From positions 26,497 through 90,496 of the forward strand of contig JAFEFQ010000241.1 of NCBI GenBank assembly GCA_018240505.1: a stretch of DNA of 64,000 nt, given 5' to 3'. The translations under genes were made by a program, and so were the position numbers. Positions 33,370-45,690 of this stretch are shown in pieces. Every line of letters starts with the position of its first letter. Positions within the stretch are counted from its first letter, which is position 1. Source of the DNA: Pseudomonadota bacterium. GTDB taxonomy: Bacteria > Pseudomonadota > Gammaproteobacteria > Xanthomonadales > Rhodanobacteraceae. The notes below the pieces were generated by a model, which was given only the letters and a program-made list of their open reading frames with translations, was not told where the DNA came from and made no database searches.

Positions 33370-35787
33370 TCATTCGACGAGTTTCATGTCCGCGCGAATC
33401 CGCGCCGCGCGTGCCGCCGCGGCCGCGGCGAATTCCTTGAATTCGGGTTGCGAGCGCAACTCGCGCCAGGCGAGATCGTATTGCAGGGCGTGCACGTCGA
33501 CGTAGCCACGTTCGAGGCTGCGTTGCAGGAAGTGGAGCGCCTGCGCCGCATCGCCGCCGAGCGCCGCGTCGGTGGCGCGGAAATAGTCCATGACCGGCAG
33601 GTCGACGCCGCCCGCTTCCAGGCGATGCAGGTAGTTGCGATACGCGGCCCGCGCATCGGGCGTGGCTCCCTGCGGCTGCACCGCCGCCCAGTTGGCGAGC
33701 AGATCGAGGTTGAACGCCGGCTCGAGCGGCAGCGCAAACGGCGCGCCGGCGCCATCCCAGCCGGCGAACGCGCGTGCCATCGTTTGCGCGCCGTCTTGCG
33801 GCTCGCCCGCGAGGATCTCGGCCTGGCCGAGCAAGGCCCATAACCAGAGCTGGTCCGCCTCGGGCCGGAATTGCAGCAGATAGCGCTTCGCGCCGGCATA
33901 GTCGCCGCGCGTGAACAGCCAGCGCACGCGTGCCTTGGCGAGGTCGATGTCGCCGCTGCCCATCGCATCGGAAACAGTCAACGCCTGCCCCGCCTCCTTG
34001 TCCGCGCCGAGCATGAGCAGGAGGTGCGCGGCGAACGCCTGCGTCCAGGCCTTCGGCGCCATCGCTTCGCCCTGGCGGAACGCAGCCAGCGCCGCGGCAT
34101 GGTGCCCGTAGTGCATCTGCGTCAGGCCCTCCTGCCACCAGCTTTCCAGATAGCGCGGATTGATCGCGCGCGCGGCCTTGAATTCCTCCACTGCCGCGGT
34201 GTCCTTGCCGGTGAGCGCCAACGCGATGCCACGATAGGTGTGCGTCACCGCGTTGCCGGCGTCGAGGCCGAGGGCATGATCGTAGGCACCCAGGGCCTCG
34301 CGCGGATTGCCGTCGTACATGATCGAAGTGCCCAGCCAGGTGAAATAGATTGGACGCTGGTCGAATTCGACCGCGCGACGCAGCACCTGCCGCGCCTGCG
34401 CGTATTCGCCGAGATTGAGCAGCAGCAGGCCCTCGGAGGCGTAACCATCGCCGCTTTCGGGCGCGAGCTGTTTCGCGCGCGCGATCGCGGGCCGCGCCTT
34501 GGCGGTCACTTCCGCCAGACCCAGGTCGCCGTATTCGTACTGCATGATGTAACTGTCGGCCAGCCCCGACCAGGCCGCTGCCGAATTGGCGTCGGCGGCA
34601 ACGGCGCGCTCGAAGAAACGCAAGCCGCGCGCCACGTCGGCCGAGGTGCGCTGGTCCCAATAGTGGCGACCGAGCAGGATGAAATCCTCGGCTGCCAGCG
34701 CCGGTGGCGACGATGCGGGAGCGCTTCGCCACCACACCCAGCCCGCGGCAGCGACGGCCAACGCCGCGGCGACGACCATCGCGGCTACCGGCGGCGCGCG
34801 CACGATATGCCGGCGTACGCGTTCCAGGCGCGTGTGCGGGCGAACGAATTTCTCCAGATCAACGACCAGGGCCGCAGCCGAACGGTAGCGCTGGAGCGGG
34901 TCCTTGCGCAGGCAGCGCAGACAGATGCGCTCGAGTTCCGGGGGAACCCGTGCCGCGAGGCGCCGCGGAGGCAGCGGCTCCTGGCTGCGTACCGCCGCGA
35001 GCAGCGGTTCGATCGTCGACTGCACGAACGGCGCGCGCCCGGTCAGCATTTCGTACAGCACCGCGCCCAGCGCGTAGATGTCGGTGGCCGGGGTCAGGCG
35101 CTCGCCGACGACGGTCTGTTCCGGGGCCATGTAGGCCGGCGTGCCGGCGGGCGCGACCGTGATGCTGGCGAGGGTCTCGTCCATGCGCCGGGCGAGGCCG
35201 AAATCGGCGATCTGCAGGTGATCGTCGACGTCGATGAGCACGTTGCCCGGCTTGAGATCCAGATGCAGCACGCCTTCGCGATGCGCGTAGTCCGCCGCGA
35301 GCGCGGCCAGAAGTGCGTAGCGCGTGGCGCGTTCCGGCGCCAGCGGCCCGTCGAGCAACAGTTGCGCAAGGCTGCGTCCGCGCACGTAAGCCATTGCAAT
35401 GAACGACAGACCTTCGGCTTCGCCGAAGTCGTAGATCGGCACGATGCCGGCATGCTGCAGCCGTGCCGCCGCCTGCGCCTCGAGGCGGAAACGCTGCAGG
35501 AAATCGTCGTCGGTGAGCGGGCTGGCGGCCAGCAGTTTCAGGGCGACTTCGCGCGCCAGGCTGAGCTGGCGTGCGCGGTAGACGATGCCGGAACCGCCTT
35601 CGCCGATTTTTTCCAGCAGCAGATAGTCGCCGATCCGCGCCTGCTGCGGATCCGCGAGATCGAATATCGGTGTGGACAATCTCAAGGGGCCGCGGTCGAG
35701 CGCCTGCGCCGCGAGTTGGCTCAGGTCCGTGACCCTGCGCGAAACCACCTGCGCAGCGCCCACCTTCGTTTCGCCACCCTCTTCCAC
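33370..35787 (-). CDS. Membrane-anchored Ser/Thr protein kinase with TPR-like periplasmic tail
   Basis: An 805-residue protein. The kinase domain spans about 53-315: glycine loop GEGGSGIVYRA, Lys84 in VALKLL, catalytic loop LHLDLKPGNVLI with Asp177, DFG at 195-197 and APE at 221-223. The catalytic loop has HLD in place of the usual HRD, so it is a non-RD kinase. One transmembrane helix at 334-353 is followed by about 450 residues of tetratricopeptide-like helices. This is the PknB-like bacterial receptor layout. The start is GTG with AGGGG upstream. Substrate and ligand are unknown. Confidence 0.9.
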   Translation of the reverse strand: MEEGGETKVGAAQVVSRRVTDLSQLAAQALDRGPLRLSTPIFDLADPQQARIGDYLLLEKIGEGGSGIVYRARQLSLAREVALKLLAASPLTDDDFLQRFRLEAQAAARLQHAGIVPIYDFGEAEGLSFIAMAYVRGRSLAQLLLDGPLAPERATRYALLAALAADYAHREGVLHLDLKPGNVLIDVDDHLQIADFGLARRMDETLASITVAPAGTPAYMAPEQTVVGERLTPATDIYALGAVLYEMLTGRAPFVQSTIEPLLAAVRSQEPLPPRRLAARVPPELERICLRCLRKDPLQRYRSAAALVVDLEKFVRPHTRLERVRRHIVRAPPVAAMVVAAALAVAAAGWVWWRSAPASSPPALAAEDFILLGRHYWDQRTSADVARGLRFFERAVAADANSAAAWSGLADSYIMQYEYGDLGLAEVTAKARPAIARAKQLAPESGDGYASEGLLLLNLGEYAQARQVLRRAVEFDQRPIYFTWLGTSIMYDGNPREALGAYDHALGLDAGNAVTHTYRGIALALTGKDTAAVEEFKAARAINPRYLESWWQEGLTQMHYGHHAAALAAFRQGEAMAPKAWTQAFAAHLLLMLGADKEAGQALTVSDAMGSGDIDLAKARVRWLFTRGDYAGAKRYLLQFRPEADQLWLWALLGQAEILAGEPQDGAQTMARAFAGWDGAGAPFALPLEPAFNLDLLANWAAVQPQGATPDARAAYRNYLHRLEAGGVDLPVMDYFRATDAALGGDAAQALHFLQRSLERGYVDVHALQYDLAWRELRSQPEFKEFAAAAAARAARIRADMKLVE

Positions 35788-35925
35788 GTTGCGCCCCTAT
35801 GGAAGGTCAAGCGTGACCCGTCCCTGGGCTGGCAACACGCGTCGATTCCAGGCTCGATCCGGAGCCAATCGCGGCGAATCAGGCGCTCGGGCGCTTGCTC
35901 CGTCGGCGAACCGTCCATGGCCGGC

Positions 35926-35966
35926 GGAACCCCCTGCCTGCGCAGAGTTTCCGTTGCGCAGGTTCC
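35926..35966. repeat. Imperfect inverted repeat (family C-like) upstream of the kinase gene
   Basis: GGAACC (35926-35931) and TGCGCA (35939-35944) are mirrored by TGCGCA (35955-35960) and GGTTCC (35961-35966), with seven unpaired bases on the left arm. The ends GGAACCT...CTCTGCGCA resemble the perfect repeat at 14922-14967. The 13-mer CCTGCCTGCGCAG inside it recurs at 63982-63994. The rest of the 213-base gap shows nothing recognised. Confidence 0.5.
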
Positions 35967-36000
35967 AGAGTGGATTCTAGTCCCCGCGCGACCGCGCGTG

Positions 36001-39334
<3,334 letters not shown>

Positions 39335-39350
39335 TTCGAAGCCGCGGGAT

Positions 39351-40766
39351 TCAGTCGAACAGCTTGCCGGGATTCATCAGTCCCCGAGGATCGAAGACCC
39401 GGCGCACGCCGCGCATCAGTTCGATCTCCGCTGCGCTGCGCGTACCGGCCAGATACGACTTCTTGACCAGGCCGATGCCGTGCTCGGCCGAGATGCTGCC
39501 GCCGTGGCGCGCGAGCACCTCGCTCAGCAGCCGGGTCACGCGTTCGCACTGGGCGACGAAATCGGCATCGGCGAGTTCGGCGGGCTTGAGCACGTTGATG
39601 TGCAGGTTGCCGTCGCCGATATGGCCGAACCAGACCACGTCGAAATGCGGATACTCGCGCGTCAACAGCGAGGACATTTCGTCGAGAAAGGCGGGCACGG
39701 CGGAAATGCGTACCGAGATGTCGTTCTTGTACGGCTTGTGGGAGCTGAGGCTTTCGGTTATGCCTTCGCGCAGGCGCCAGAGCGCGGCGGCCTGCGCATC
39801 GCTCTGGCTCAACACGCCGTCGTTGACGACGCCTTCGTTGAGGCAGCGCTCGAACACGTCGAGCGCGGCCTGTTGCTGCGCTTCGTCGGCCGCATCGAAT
39901 TCGCTGACGACGTAGTACGGCGAAGCCTCGTCGAACGGTTTCTGCGCGCCATGCGCGAGCACGTGATGCAACGCGCGGTCGGTGAAGAATTCGAACGCCG
40001 ACAGGTTCAAGCTCGCACGGCATGCGGCGAACACGCGCATGAGCGCGGCCATCTCCGGCACGGCGAACAGCATCACCTGCGAGGCCGGCGGCGGATCGGT
40101 CAGACGCAGAGTCGCCTCGACCACGAAGCCGAGCGTGCCTTCGGCGCCGATCACGAGCTGGCGCAAGTCGTAGCCCGAGGAGTTCTTGATCAGGCCGCGA
40201 TTGAGTTCGAGCAGGTCGCCGCTCGCGGTGACGAGCTTCACGCCGGCGATCCACTCGCGCGTGTTGCCGTAGCGGATCACGCGGATGCCGCCCGCATTCG
40301 TGGCAATGTTGCCACCGATCGAACACGAGCCGCGTGCGGCGAAATCGACCGGATAGATCAGGCCATGTTCGGCCGCGGCCTTGTGCACGGCCTCGAGGGC
40401 GATGCCGGGCTGCACGGTCAGGATGCGATCAACCGGATTGAAGTCGAGCACGCGGTTCATGCGCTCGAAGCTGACGACGAGCTCGCCGTTCGCGGCGACC
40501 GCGCCGCCCGACAGGCCCGTGCGCCCGCCCGAGGGTACGAGTGCTATTCCATGCGCGTTCGCCCAGCGCGCGATCGCCTGCACCTCTTCGATGTTCGCCG
40601 GCAGCGCAATCGCCAGCGGCGCCGGCGTCCAGCGCCGCGTCCAGTCGCGGCCGTAATGCTCGAGGTCGGCGGCGTCGGTCAGCAGGCGCAACGTCGGCAG
40701 CGCGCGGCGCAATTCGTCCAATGCCTCTGTCGTTGGCGCCTCGGCGCCCGTGGCGTTTCCCGACAT
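39351..40766 (-). CDS. FAD-linked D-2-hydroxyacid dehydrogenase (D-2-hydroxyglutarate dehydrogenase-like)
   Basis: A 471-residue protein of the GlcD/D-lactate dehydrogenase family. The FAD-binding PCMH motifs are VPSGGRTGLSGGA and GGNIATNAGGIRVIRYGN, followed by the C-terminal FAD-oxidase domain with FGHIGDGNLHINV and SAEHGIGLVKK. The substrate is inferred from its divergence from serA: SerA can reduce 2-oxoglutarate to D-2-hydroxyglutarate, and such a dehydrogenase regenerates 2-oxoglutarate. D-lactate or glycolate are alternatives. Confidence 0.85.
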   Translation of the reverse strand: MSGNATGAEAPTTEALDELRRALPTLRLLTDAADLEHYGRDWTRRWTPAPLAIALPANIEEVQAIARWANAHGIALVPSGGRTGLSGGAVAANGELVVSFERMNRVLDFNPVDRILTVQPGIALEAVHKAAAEHGLIYPVDFAARGSCSIGGNIATNAGGIRVIRYGNTREWIAGVKLVTASGDLLELNRGLIKNSSGYDLRQLVIGAEGTLGFVVEATLRLTDPPPASQVMLFAVPEMAALMRVFAACRASLNLSAFEFFTDRALHHVLAHGAQKPFDEASPYYVVSEFDAADEAQQQAALDVFERCLNEGVVNDGVLSQSDAQAAALWRLREGITESLSSHKPYKNDISVRISAVPAFLDEMSSLLTREYPHFDVVWFGHIGDGNLHINVLKPAELADADFVAQCERVTRLLSEVLARHGGSISAEHGIGLVKKSYLAGTRSAAEIELMRGVRRVFDPRGLMNPGKLFD

Positions 40767-40809
40767 GTTGTTTCCTTATGACTTATCGGCATTCTAGCAA
40801 GGCCGGGGT

Positions 40810-40832
40810 GTTGTGTCGCAGCGCAACACAAC
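40810..40832. promoter_or_regulatory. Inverted repeat in the serA/dehydrogenase divergent region
   Basis: GTTGTGT and ACACAAC are exact inverse 7-base arms separated by nine bases (CGCAGCGCA). It stands in the 123-base divergent region and about 25 bases upstream of a CATAGT -10-like box for serA (40847-40852). The position suits a dimeric regulator that could control both genes. The regulator is unknown. Confidence 0.4.
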
Positions 40833-40889
40833 AGGGAAATTTCTGGCATAGTTGGGCGCTCCGCTCTCCCCGCCCCGCCGCCGCGATCC

Positions 40890-42125
40890 ATGACCAAGAC
40901 CTCGTTTCCCAAGCAAGACATCAAGGTGCTCCTGCTCGAAGGCGTCAGCCAGACCGCGCTCGACACGTTCAAGGCCGCCGGCTACACGAACATCGAATTC
41001 CACAAGAAATCGATTCCGACCGACGCGCTGAAGAAATCGATCGCCGACGCGCACATCGTCGGCATCCGCTCGCGCACGAACCTCAGCGCCGACGTATTCG
41101 CCCAGGCCAGGAAGCTCATCGCGGTAGGCTGCTTCTGCATCGGCACCAACCAGGTCGACACCGACACGGCGGAAACGCTCGGCATCCCGGTGTTCAATGC
41201 GCCGTACTCGAACACGCGCAGCGTGGCCGAGCTGGTCATCGCCGAGGCGATCATGCTCGCGCGCGGGATCCCGCAGAAGAACGCCGAATGCCATCGCGGC
41301 GGCTGGTCGAAGTCGGCGCTCGGCAGCGTCGAGGTGCGCGGCAAGACGCTCGGCGTGATCGGCTACGGCCACATCGGCACGCAGATCGGCGTACTCGCCG
41401 AATCGCTCGGCATGCACGTGATCTACCACGACATCGAGTCCAAGCTCGCTCTCGGCAACGCGCGCGCGGCGCATGGCGTCGACGACCTGTTCGCGCGCTC
41501 CGACATCGTCACCCTGCACGTGCCGGAGACGCCGGCGACGAAGTGGATGATCGGCGCCGCGGAGCTGGCGAAGATGAAGCCAGGCGCGTTGCTGATCAAT
41601 GCCGCACGCGGCACCGTGGTCGACATCGAAGCGCTCGCCGCGGCGCTCGATTCCGGCCACGTCGCCGGCGCCGCGATCGACGTGTTCCCGGTCGAACCCA
41701 AGGGCAACGACGACGAATTCCTCTCGCCGCTGCGCGGTCGCGACAACGTGATCCTGACTCCGCACATCGGCGGCTCGACGCTCGAGGCGCAGGACAACAT
41801 CGGCATCGAGGTCGCGGCCAAACTCGTGCGCTACAGCGACAACGGCTCGACGCTGTCGGCAGTGAATTTCCCCGAGGTCTCGTTGCCCGAACATCCGAAG
41901 AGCCAGCGCCTGCTGCATATCCACCGCAACACGCCGGGCATCCTCTCGCGCATCAACGAGGTGTTCTCACGCGAGGACATCAATATCGACGCGCAGTATC
42001 TGCAGACCGATCCGAAAGTCGGCTACGTCGTGATCGACGTGTCGACGACCGCGGCCGACGCGAACAAGCTCAGGGATGCGCTCGCCGCCATCCCCGGAAC
42101 CTTGCGCGTCCGCGTCCTGTACTGA
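40890..42125 (+). CDS. serA: D-3-phosphoglycerate dehydrogenase
   Basis: A 411-residue enzyme of the E. coli SerA type: catalytic and NAD-binding domains (VIGYGHIGTQIGVLAE) with His in LTPHIGGSTLEAQ, then a C-terminal ACT domain (HRNTPGILSRINEVF) for serine feedback. It starts the phosphorylated serine pathway from 3-phosphoglycerate. Confidence 0.97.
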   Translation: MTKTSFPKQDIKVLLLEGVSQTALDTFKAAGYTNIEFHKKSIPTDALKKSIADAHIVGIRSRTNLSADVFAQARKLIAVGCFCIGTNQVDTDTAETLGIPVFNAPYSNTRSVAELVIAEAIMLARGIPQKNAECHRGGWSKSALGSVEVRGKTLGVIGYGHIGTQIGVLAESLGMHVIYHDIESKLALGNARAAHGVDDLFARSDIVTLHVPETPATKWMIGAAELAKMKPGALLINAARGTVVDIEALAAALDSGHVAGAAIDVFPVEPKGNDDEFLSPLRGRDNVILTPHIGGSTLEAQDNIGIEVAAKLVRYSDNGSTLSAVNFPEVSLPEHPKSQRLLHIHRNTPGILSRINEVFSREDINIDAQYLQTDPKVGYVVIDVSTTAADANKLRDALAAIPGTLRVRVLY

Positions 42126-42223
42126 CCGGAGATCTCGCGGGCGGCGGGAGGAAAAAGCCCACTTCGGCACAGTTCGGCGGCCCGGCTTCGGCTAGATTTC
42201 GGAGATTGCCGGGGAAAATGTCC

Positions 42224-44134
42224 ATGTCGAAAACCGTTCGCATTGCACCGCGCTGGCGGCGCGGGCTGGTGCTGGCCCTCGCCGCGACCACATTCTTCCT
42301 CGACACGGCGCATGCCGCGAGCAAGGCTTACCAACCGTCTTCGCTGCTTCTGATCAAGCCGTGGATCTCCGGCACCCCGGCCGACGCCTCGCGCTTCCTC
42401 GCCCAGACCACATTCGGACCGACCGACGCAGACATCCAGCGCCTGGTCAAGCTGGGCTATCTCGCCTGGCTGGACGATCAGTTCGCCGCGCCGCCGACGC
42501 GCATGCTCGACTACCTGGGCTGGGTCAAGAACACGCTCGGCGAAGACGTGGACACCAACCACGTGCTCGAAGCCTGGTGGCTCGGCGCACTCGGCGGACC
42601 CGATCCGGGCAACAATGCGCTGATCCACCGCGACCAGCTGCGCCAGCGCGTGGCATTCGCGTTGTCGGAAATCTTCGTCGTCTCCACCAAGACCACCCTG
42701 ATCGACCAGTTTCCGAACGGGCAGGCGTACTTTTACGATGTCCTCGTCAACGATGCGTTCGGCAACTTCCGCCAATTGCTCGAGGACGTCACGCTGAGCC
42801 CGGCGATGGGCGTGTACCTGAACATGCTGAGCAACCAGCGTACGGACTCGACCAAGAACATCCATCCCGACGAAAACTACGCGCGCGAGGTGAATCAATT
42901 GTTCACCGTCGGCCTCGTGCTGCTGAACCCGGATGGCACGCCGCAACTTTCCGGCGGCCTGCCGATACCGACCTACACGCAGGACACGGTCAAGGCGTTC
43001 GCGCACGTGTTCACCGGCTGGAACTGGGCCGATTGCAATCCTGCCGTGCACCAAAATTTCAGCGACTGCGACGTGAACTGGACCACCGGCGCCAACATGC
43101 AGCAGCCGATGGCCGCGTTCGCGAACTATCACGACAACGGCACGCGCGCGCCGGACGACCTGTCGGGCAAGCAGCTCCTGAATTATCCCGGCGCGGCGAA
43201 CGCGGGTCTGCTCGTGGACGGGGGCACGCCGCAAAGCGATCTCAAGTTCGCCCTCGACAACATCTTCAATCACCCGAATGTCGGCCCGTTCATCGGCAGG
43301 CAGCTGATCCAGCGCCTGGTCACGAGCAATCCCACGCCCGGGTACGTGCAGCGCATCGCGGCTGTGTTCAACGACAACGGCCACGGCGTACGCGGCGATC
43401 TCAAAGCCGTGATCAGCGCCATCGTGCTCGATGACGAGGCTCGCAACGGTGCGAAGAAGTACCCGGACAGCTTCGGCAAGCTGCGCGAGCCGCTGCTGCG
43501 CATGGCGCATATCTGGCGTGCGATGGGCGCACAACATCGCTGCGGGCACAACAAGGTGGTGACGCGCAGCGACAAGAGCGTCTATACCGAGCACTACGCC
43601 GCACAGCCTTACCGCTACGCCGGCTGGTATTCGGCCTGGTCCACCGACTACCTGTTCAACCAACGCGTGATGTACGCCAACTCCGTGTTCAATTTTTTCC
43701 GTCCGAACTTCGTCCCTCCCGGCGAGATGGCGCAGAAGAACCTTTACGGACCCGAGTTCCAGATAACGACCGATTCGCAGATCGCCGAAGTCACCAACGA
43801 CGTGCTGCCGCGTGCGATGTGGCTGGACATCCGCGACACCTGCGACAGCACCGACGACTACGGCGACGTCGCGATCGACCACCTGCGCGATCTTGCCCTC
43901 GCCGGCAGCGGACAGGGCGGTCCCGCCGATCCCGCCGACCGCCTCGTCGATGCCTACAACGTGCGCTTCATGGGCGGCCAGATGTCCACGTACATGCGGA
44001 CCACGTTGCTCAACTATCTCAACCGCATCGATCACTACTGGGACAACGGCGGCACCCAGGACTGGCGAATCGCCCGCATCCAGCGCGCGCTCTACCTGAT
44101 CCTCACTTCCCCCGAATACGCGATCCAAAAGTGA
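42224..44134 (+). CDS. DUF1800 exported protein
   Basis: A 636-residue protein with an N-terminal signal peptide ([21 protein letters not shown]). DUF1800 features are [20 protein letters not shown], the repeated [15 protein letters not shown] and the [13 protein letters not shown] pattern. ATG 42224 has GGGGA eight bases before it; an in-frame ATG six bases earlier is too close to the Shine-Dalgarno. The next gene encodes DUF1501, as these two families usually occur together. The function of the pair is unknown. Confidence 0.88.
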   Translation: MSKTVRIAPRWRRGLVLALAATTFFLDTAHAASKAYQPSSLLLIKPWISGTPADASRFLAQTTFGPTDADIQRLVKLGYLAWLDDQFAAPPTRMLDYLGWVKNTLGEDVDTNHVLEAWWLGALGGPDPGNNALIHRDQLRQRVAFALSEIFVVSTKTTLIDQFPNGQAYFYDVLVNDAFGNFRQLLEDVTLSPAMGVYLNMLSNQRTDSTKNIHPDENYAREVNQLFTVGLVLLNPDGTPQLSGGLPIPTYTQDTVKAFAHVFTGWNWADCNPAVHQNFSDCDVNWTTGANMQQPMAAFANYHDNGTRAPDDLSGKQLLNYPGAANAGLLVDGGTPQSDLKFALDNIFNHPNVGPFIGRQLIQRLVTSNPTPGYVQRIAAVFNDNGHGVRGDLKAVISAIVLDDEARNGAKKYPDSFGKLREPLLRMAHIWRAMGAQHRCGHNKVVTRSDKSVYTEHYAAQPYRYAGWYSAWSTDYLFNQRVMYANSVFNFFRPNFVPPGEMAQKNLYGPEFQITTDSQIAEVTNDVLPRAMWLDIRDTCDSTDDYGDVAIDHLRDLALAGSGQGGPADPADRLVDAYNVRFMGGQMSTYMRTTLLNYLNRIDHYWDNGGTQDWRIARIQRALYLILTSPEYAIQK

Positions 44135-44141
44135 GCGCGAC

Positions 44142-45590
44142 ATGAACTTCGACCGGCGCAAATTCCTCTGCAAGACCGCGCATGCCGCACTCGGCGCGAG
44201 CGTGTACTCCGCACTCGGCAACCTGCGGCTCGTGCACGCCGCCGCGAGCGCCAACTATTCGTTCAGCGACTACAAGGCGCTGGTCTGCATCTTCCTCTAC
44301 GGCGGCAACGATGCATTCAACATGATCGTGCCCACCGACGGCGCGCACTACGCCCAATACCAGACAGTACGACCCGCCATCGCGCTTGCCCGGAACACGC
44401 TGCTGCCGCTCAACGCACCGGCCTCGGGCGCCGGTTCGCCGGGCGACGGAGGCAGCTACGGATTCCATCCGGCGATGACCGACCTGCAGGCCCTGTTCAA
44501 CCAGGCGTCGAGCCCGGTCGCGATCGTCGCCAACGTCGGCACGCTGGTGCAGCCGGTGACCAAGTCGCAGTACCAGAACGGCACGGTCGCCGTGCCGCCG
44601 CAGTTGTTCTCGCACAACGACCAGCAGGCGTACTGGCAATCCTCGCCGCCGAGCAACGCTCCGATCACCGGCTGGGGCGGCCGCATCTGCGATCTCATCG
44701 CCAGCGCGAACGCCTCGACACTGCCGATGCTCAACTCGCTGTCCGGCGAAGACGCGTTCATGCGCGGCGAGACCGGCAACAACTACATCATGAACGCGGG
44801 CGACGCGGCGACGATCGACGTTCCCGACTCGTGGGACACCAATGCGAACAACCTCAAGAGCGTGTTCGATGCCCTGCGTGCGGCCGGCACGCAAGGCAAT
44901 GCGCTGGAACGCACCTATGCCGCCCAGATCAACCATTCGCTCAATACCGCGGCGCAGATCAATGCCGCGATCAACGCGACCGGCATGCCCAATTTCGACA
45001 GTTTCTTTCCCGCCATCTCGGACTCCGGGCTGGACCGGCAACTTTCGACCGTGGCGAAGCTGATCTGGGCCGCGAACAACGGTGTCGCCGGCTACACTGG
45101 CCAGAAACGCCAGGTGTTTTTCGTCTCGACCGGCGGCTTCGACACGCACGACCGGCAGTTGCCGATACAACCGGTGCTGCTCGGCACGCTGTCCAGATCG
45201 ATGGCCGGTTTCCACCGGGCGCTGAACAGCGCCGGCCTCGCCTCGAAAGCGACGACATTCACCGCATCCGATTTCGGCCGCACACTGTCATGCAACGATG
45301 ATGGAACCGACCACGGCTGGGGTTCGCACCATCTCGTCATCGGCGGCGCCGTGACGGGCGGCCGTTTTTACGGCGACAACCCGAGCCACACCGGCACGGC
45401 GGCCATGCCGAGCCTGGCGTTGTCCGCCGGCAATCCCAACGATGCGGGCTACGGCCAGATCATCCCGAGCACCTCGGTCGACCAATACGCCGCGACCTTG
45501 GCGGGCTGGTTCGGCCTCTCCGCCAGCGATCTGGCCTTGATCTTCCCCAACCTGACGAATTTCTCGGTCAAGAACCTCGGCTTCGCCTGA
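44142..45590 (+). CDS. DUF1501 exported protein
   Basis: A 482-residue protein with a Tat-like signal ([18 protein letters not shown]). It contains [15 protein letters not shown] near the start and [18 protein letters not shown] and [15 protein letters not shown] further on. DUF1501 belongs to the alkaline-phosphatase-like fold. It begins seven bases after its DUF1800 partner and was probably co-translated. Its biochemical role is not established. Confidence 0.9.
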   Translation: MNFDRRKFLCKTAHAALGASVYSALGNLRLVHAAASANYSFSDYKALVCIFLYGGNDAFNMIVPTDGAHYAQYQTVRPAIALARNTLLPLNAPASGAGSPGDGGSYGFHPAMTDLQALFNQASSPVAIVANVGTLVQPVTKSQYQNGTVAVPPQLFSHNDQQAYWQSSPPSNAPITGWGGRICDLIASANASTLPMLNSLSGEDAFMRGETGNNYIMNAGDAATIDVPDSWDTNANNLKSVFDALRAAGTQGNALERTYAAQINHSLNTAAQINAAINATGMPNFDSFFPAISDSGLDRQLSTVAKLIWAANNGVAGYTGQKRQVFFVSTGGFDTHDRQLPIQPVLLGTLSRSMAGFHRALNSAGLASKATTFTASDFGRTLSCNDDGTDHGWGSHHLVIGGAVTGGRFYGDNPSHTGTAAMPSLALSAGNPNDAGYGQIIPSTSVDQYAATLAGWFGLSASDLALIFPNLTNFSVKNLGFA

Positions 45591-45664
45591 TCCGCCGATC
45601 GGGGCCTTGACTGGCGGCGCTGCTCGCACTTCGCGTGTCGCGCGATGACCGCACAAGGCAAAAC

Positions 45665-45690
45665 GCGGGCGCGATGAATCGCGCCCCTAC
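45665..45690. repeat. REP-like palindrome, family B copy 2
   Basis: GGGCGCGATGAATCGCGCCC at about 45668-45687 is nearly self-complementary and is followed by CTACG. It is the inverse of the core at 6157-6180 and overlaps the end of the E1 gene (stop at 45687). It lies in the gap between convergent genes. Confidence 0.65.

Noticed and set aside
40541..42217. A long plus-strand frame that runs through serA into the DUF1800 gene
   Set aside because: serA itself is in another frame with a full family match; the DUF1800 gene has its own Shine-Dalgarno and signal peptide from 42224.
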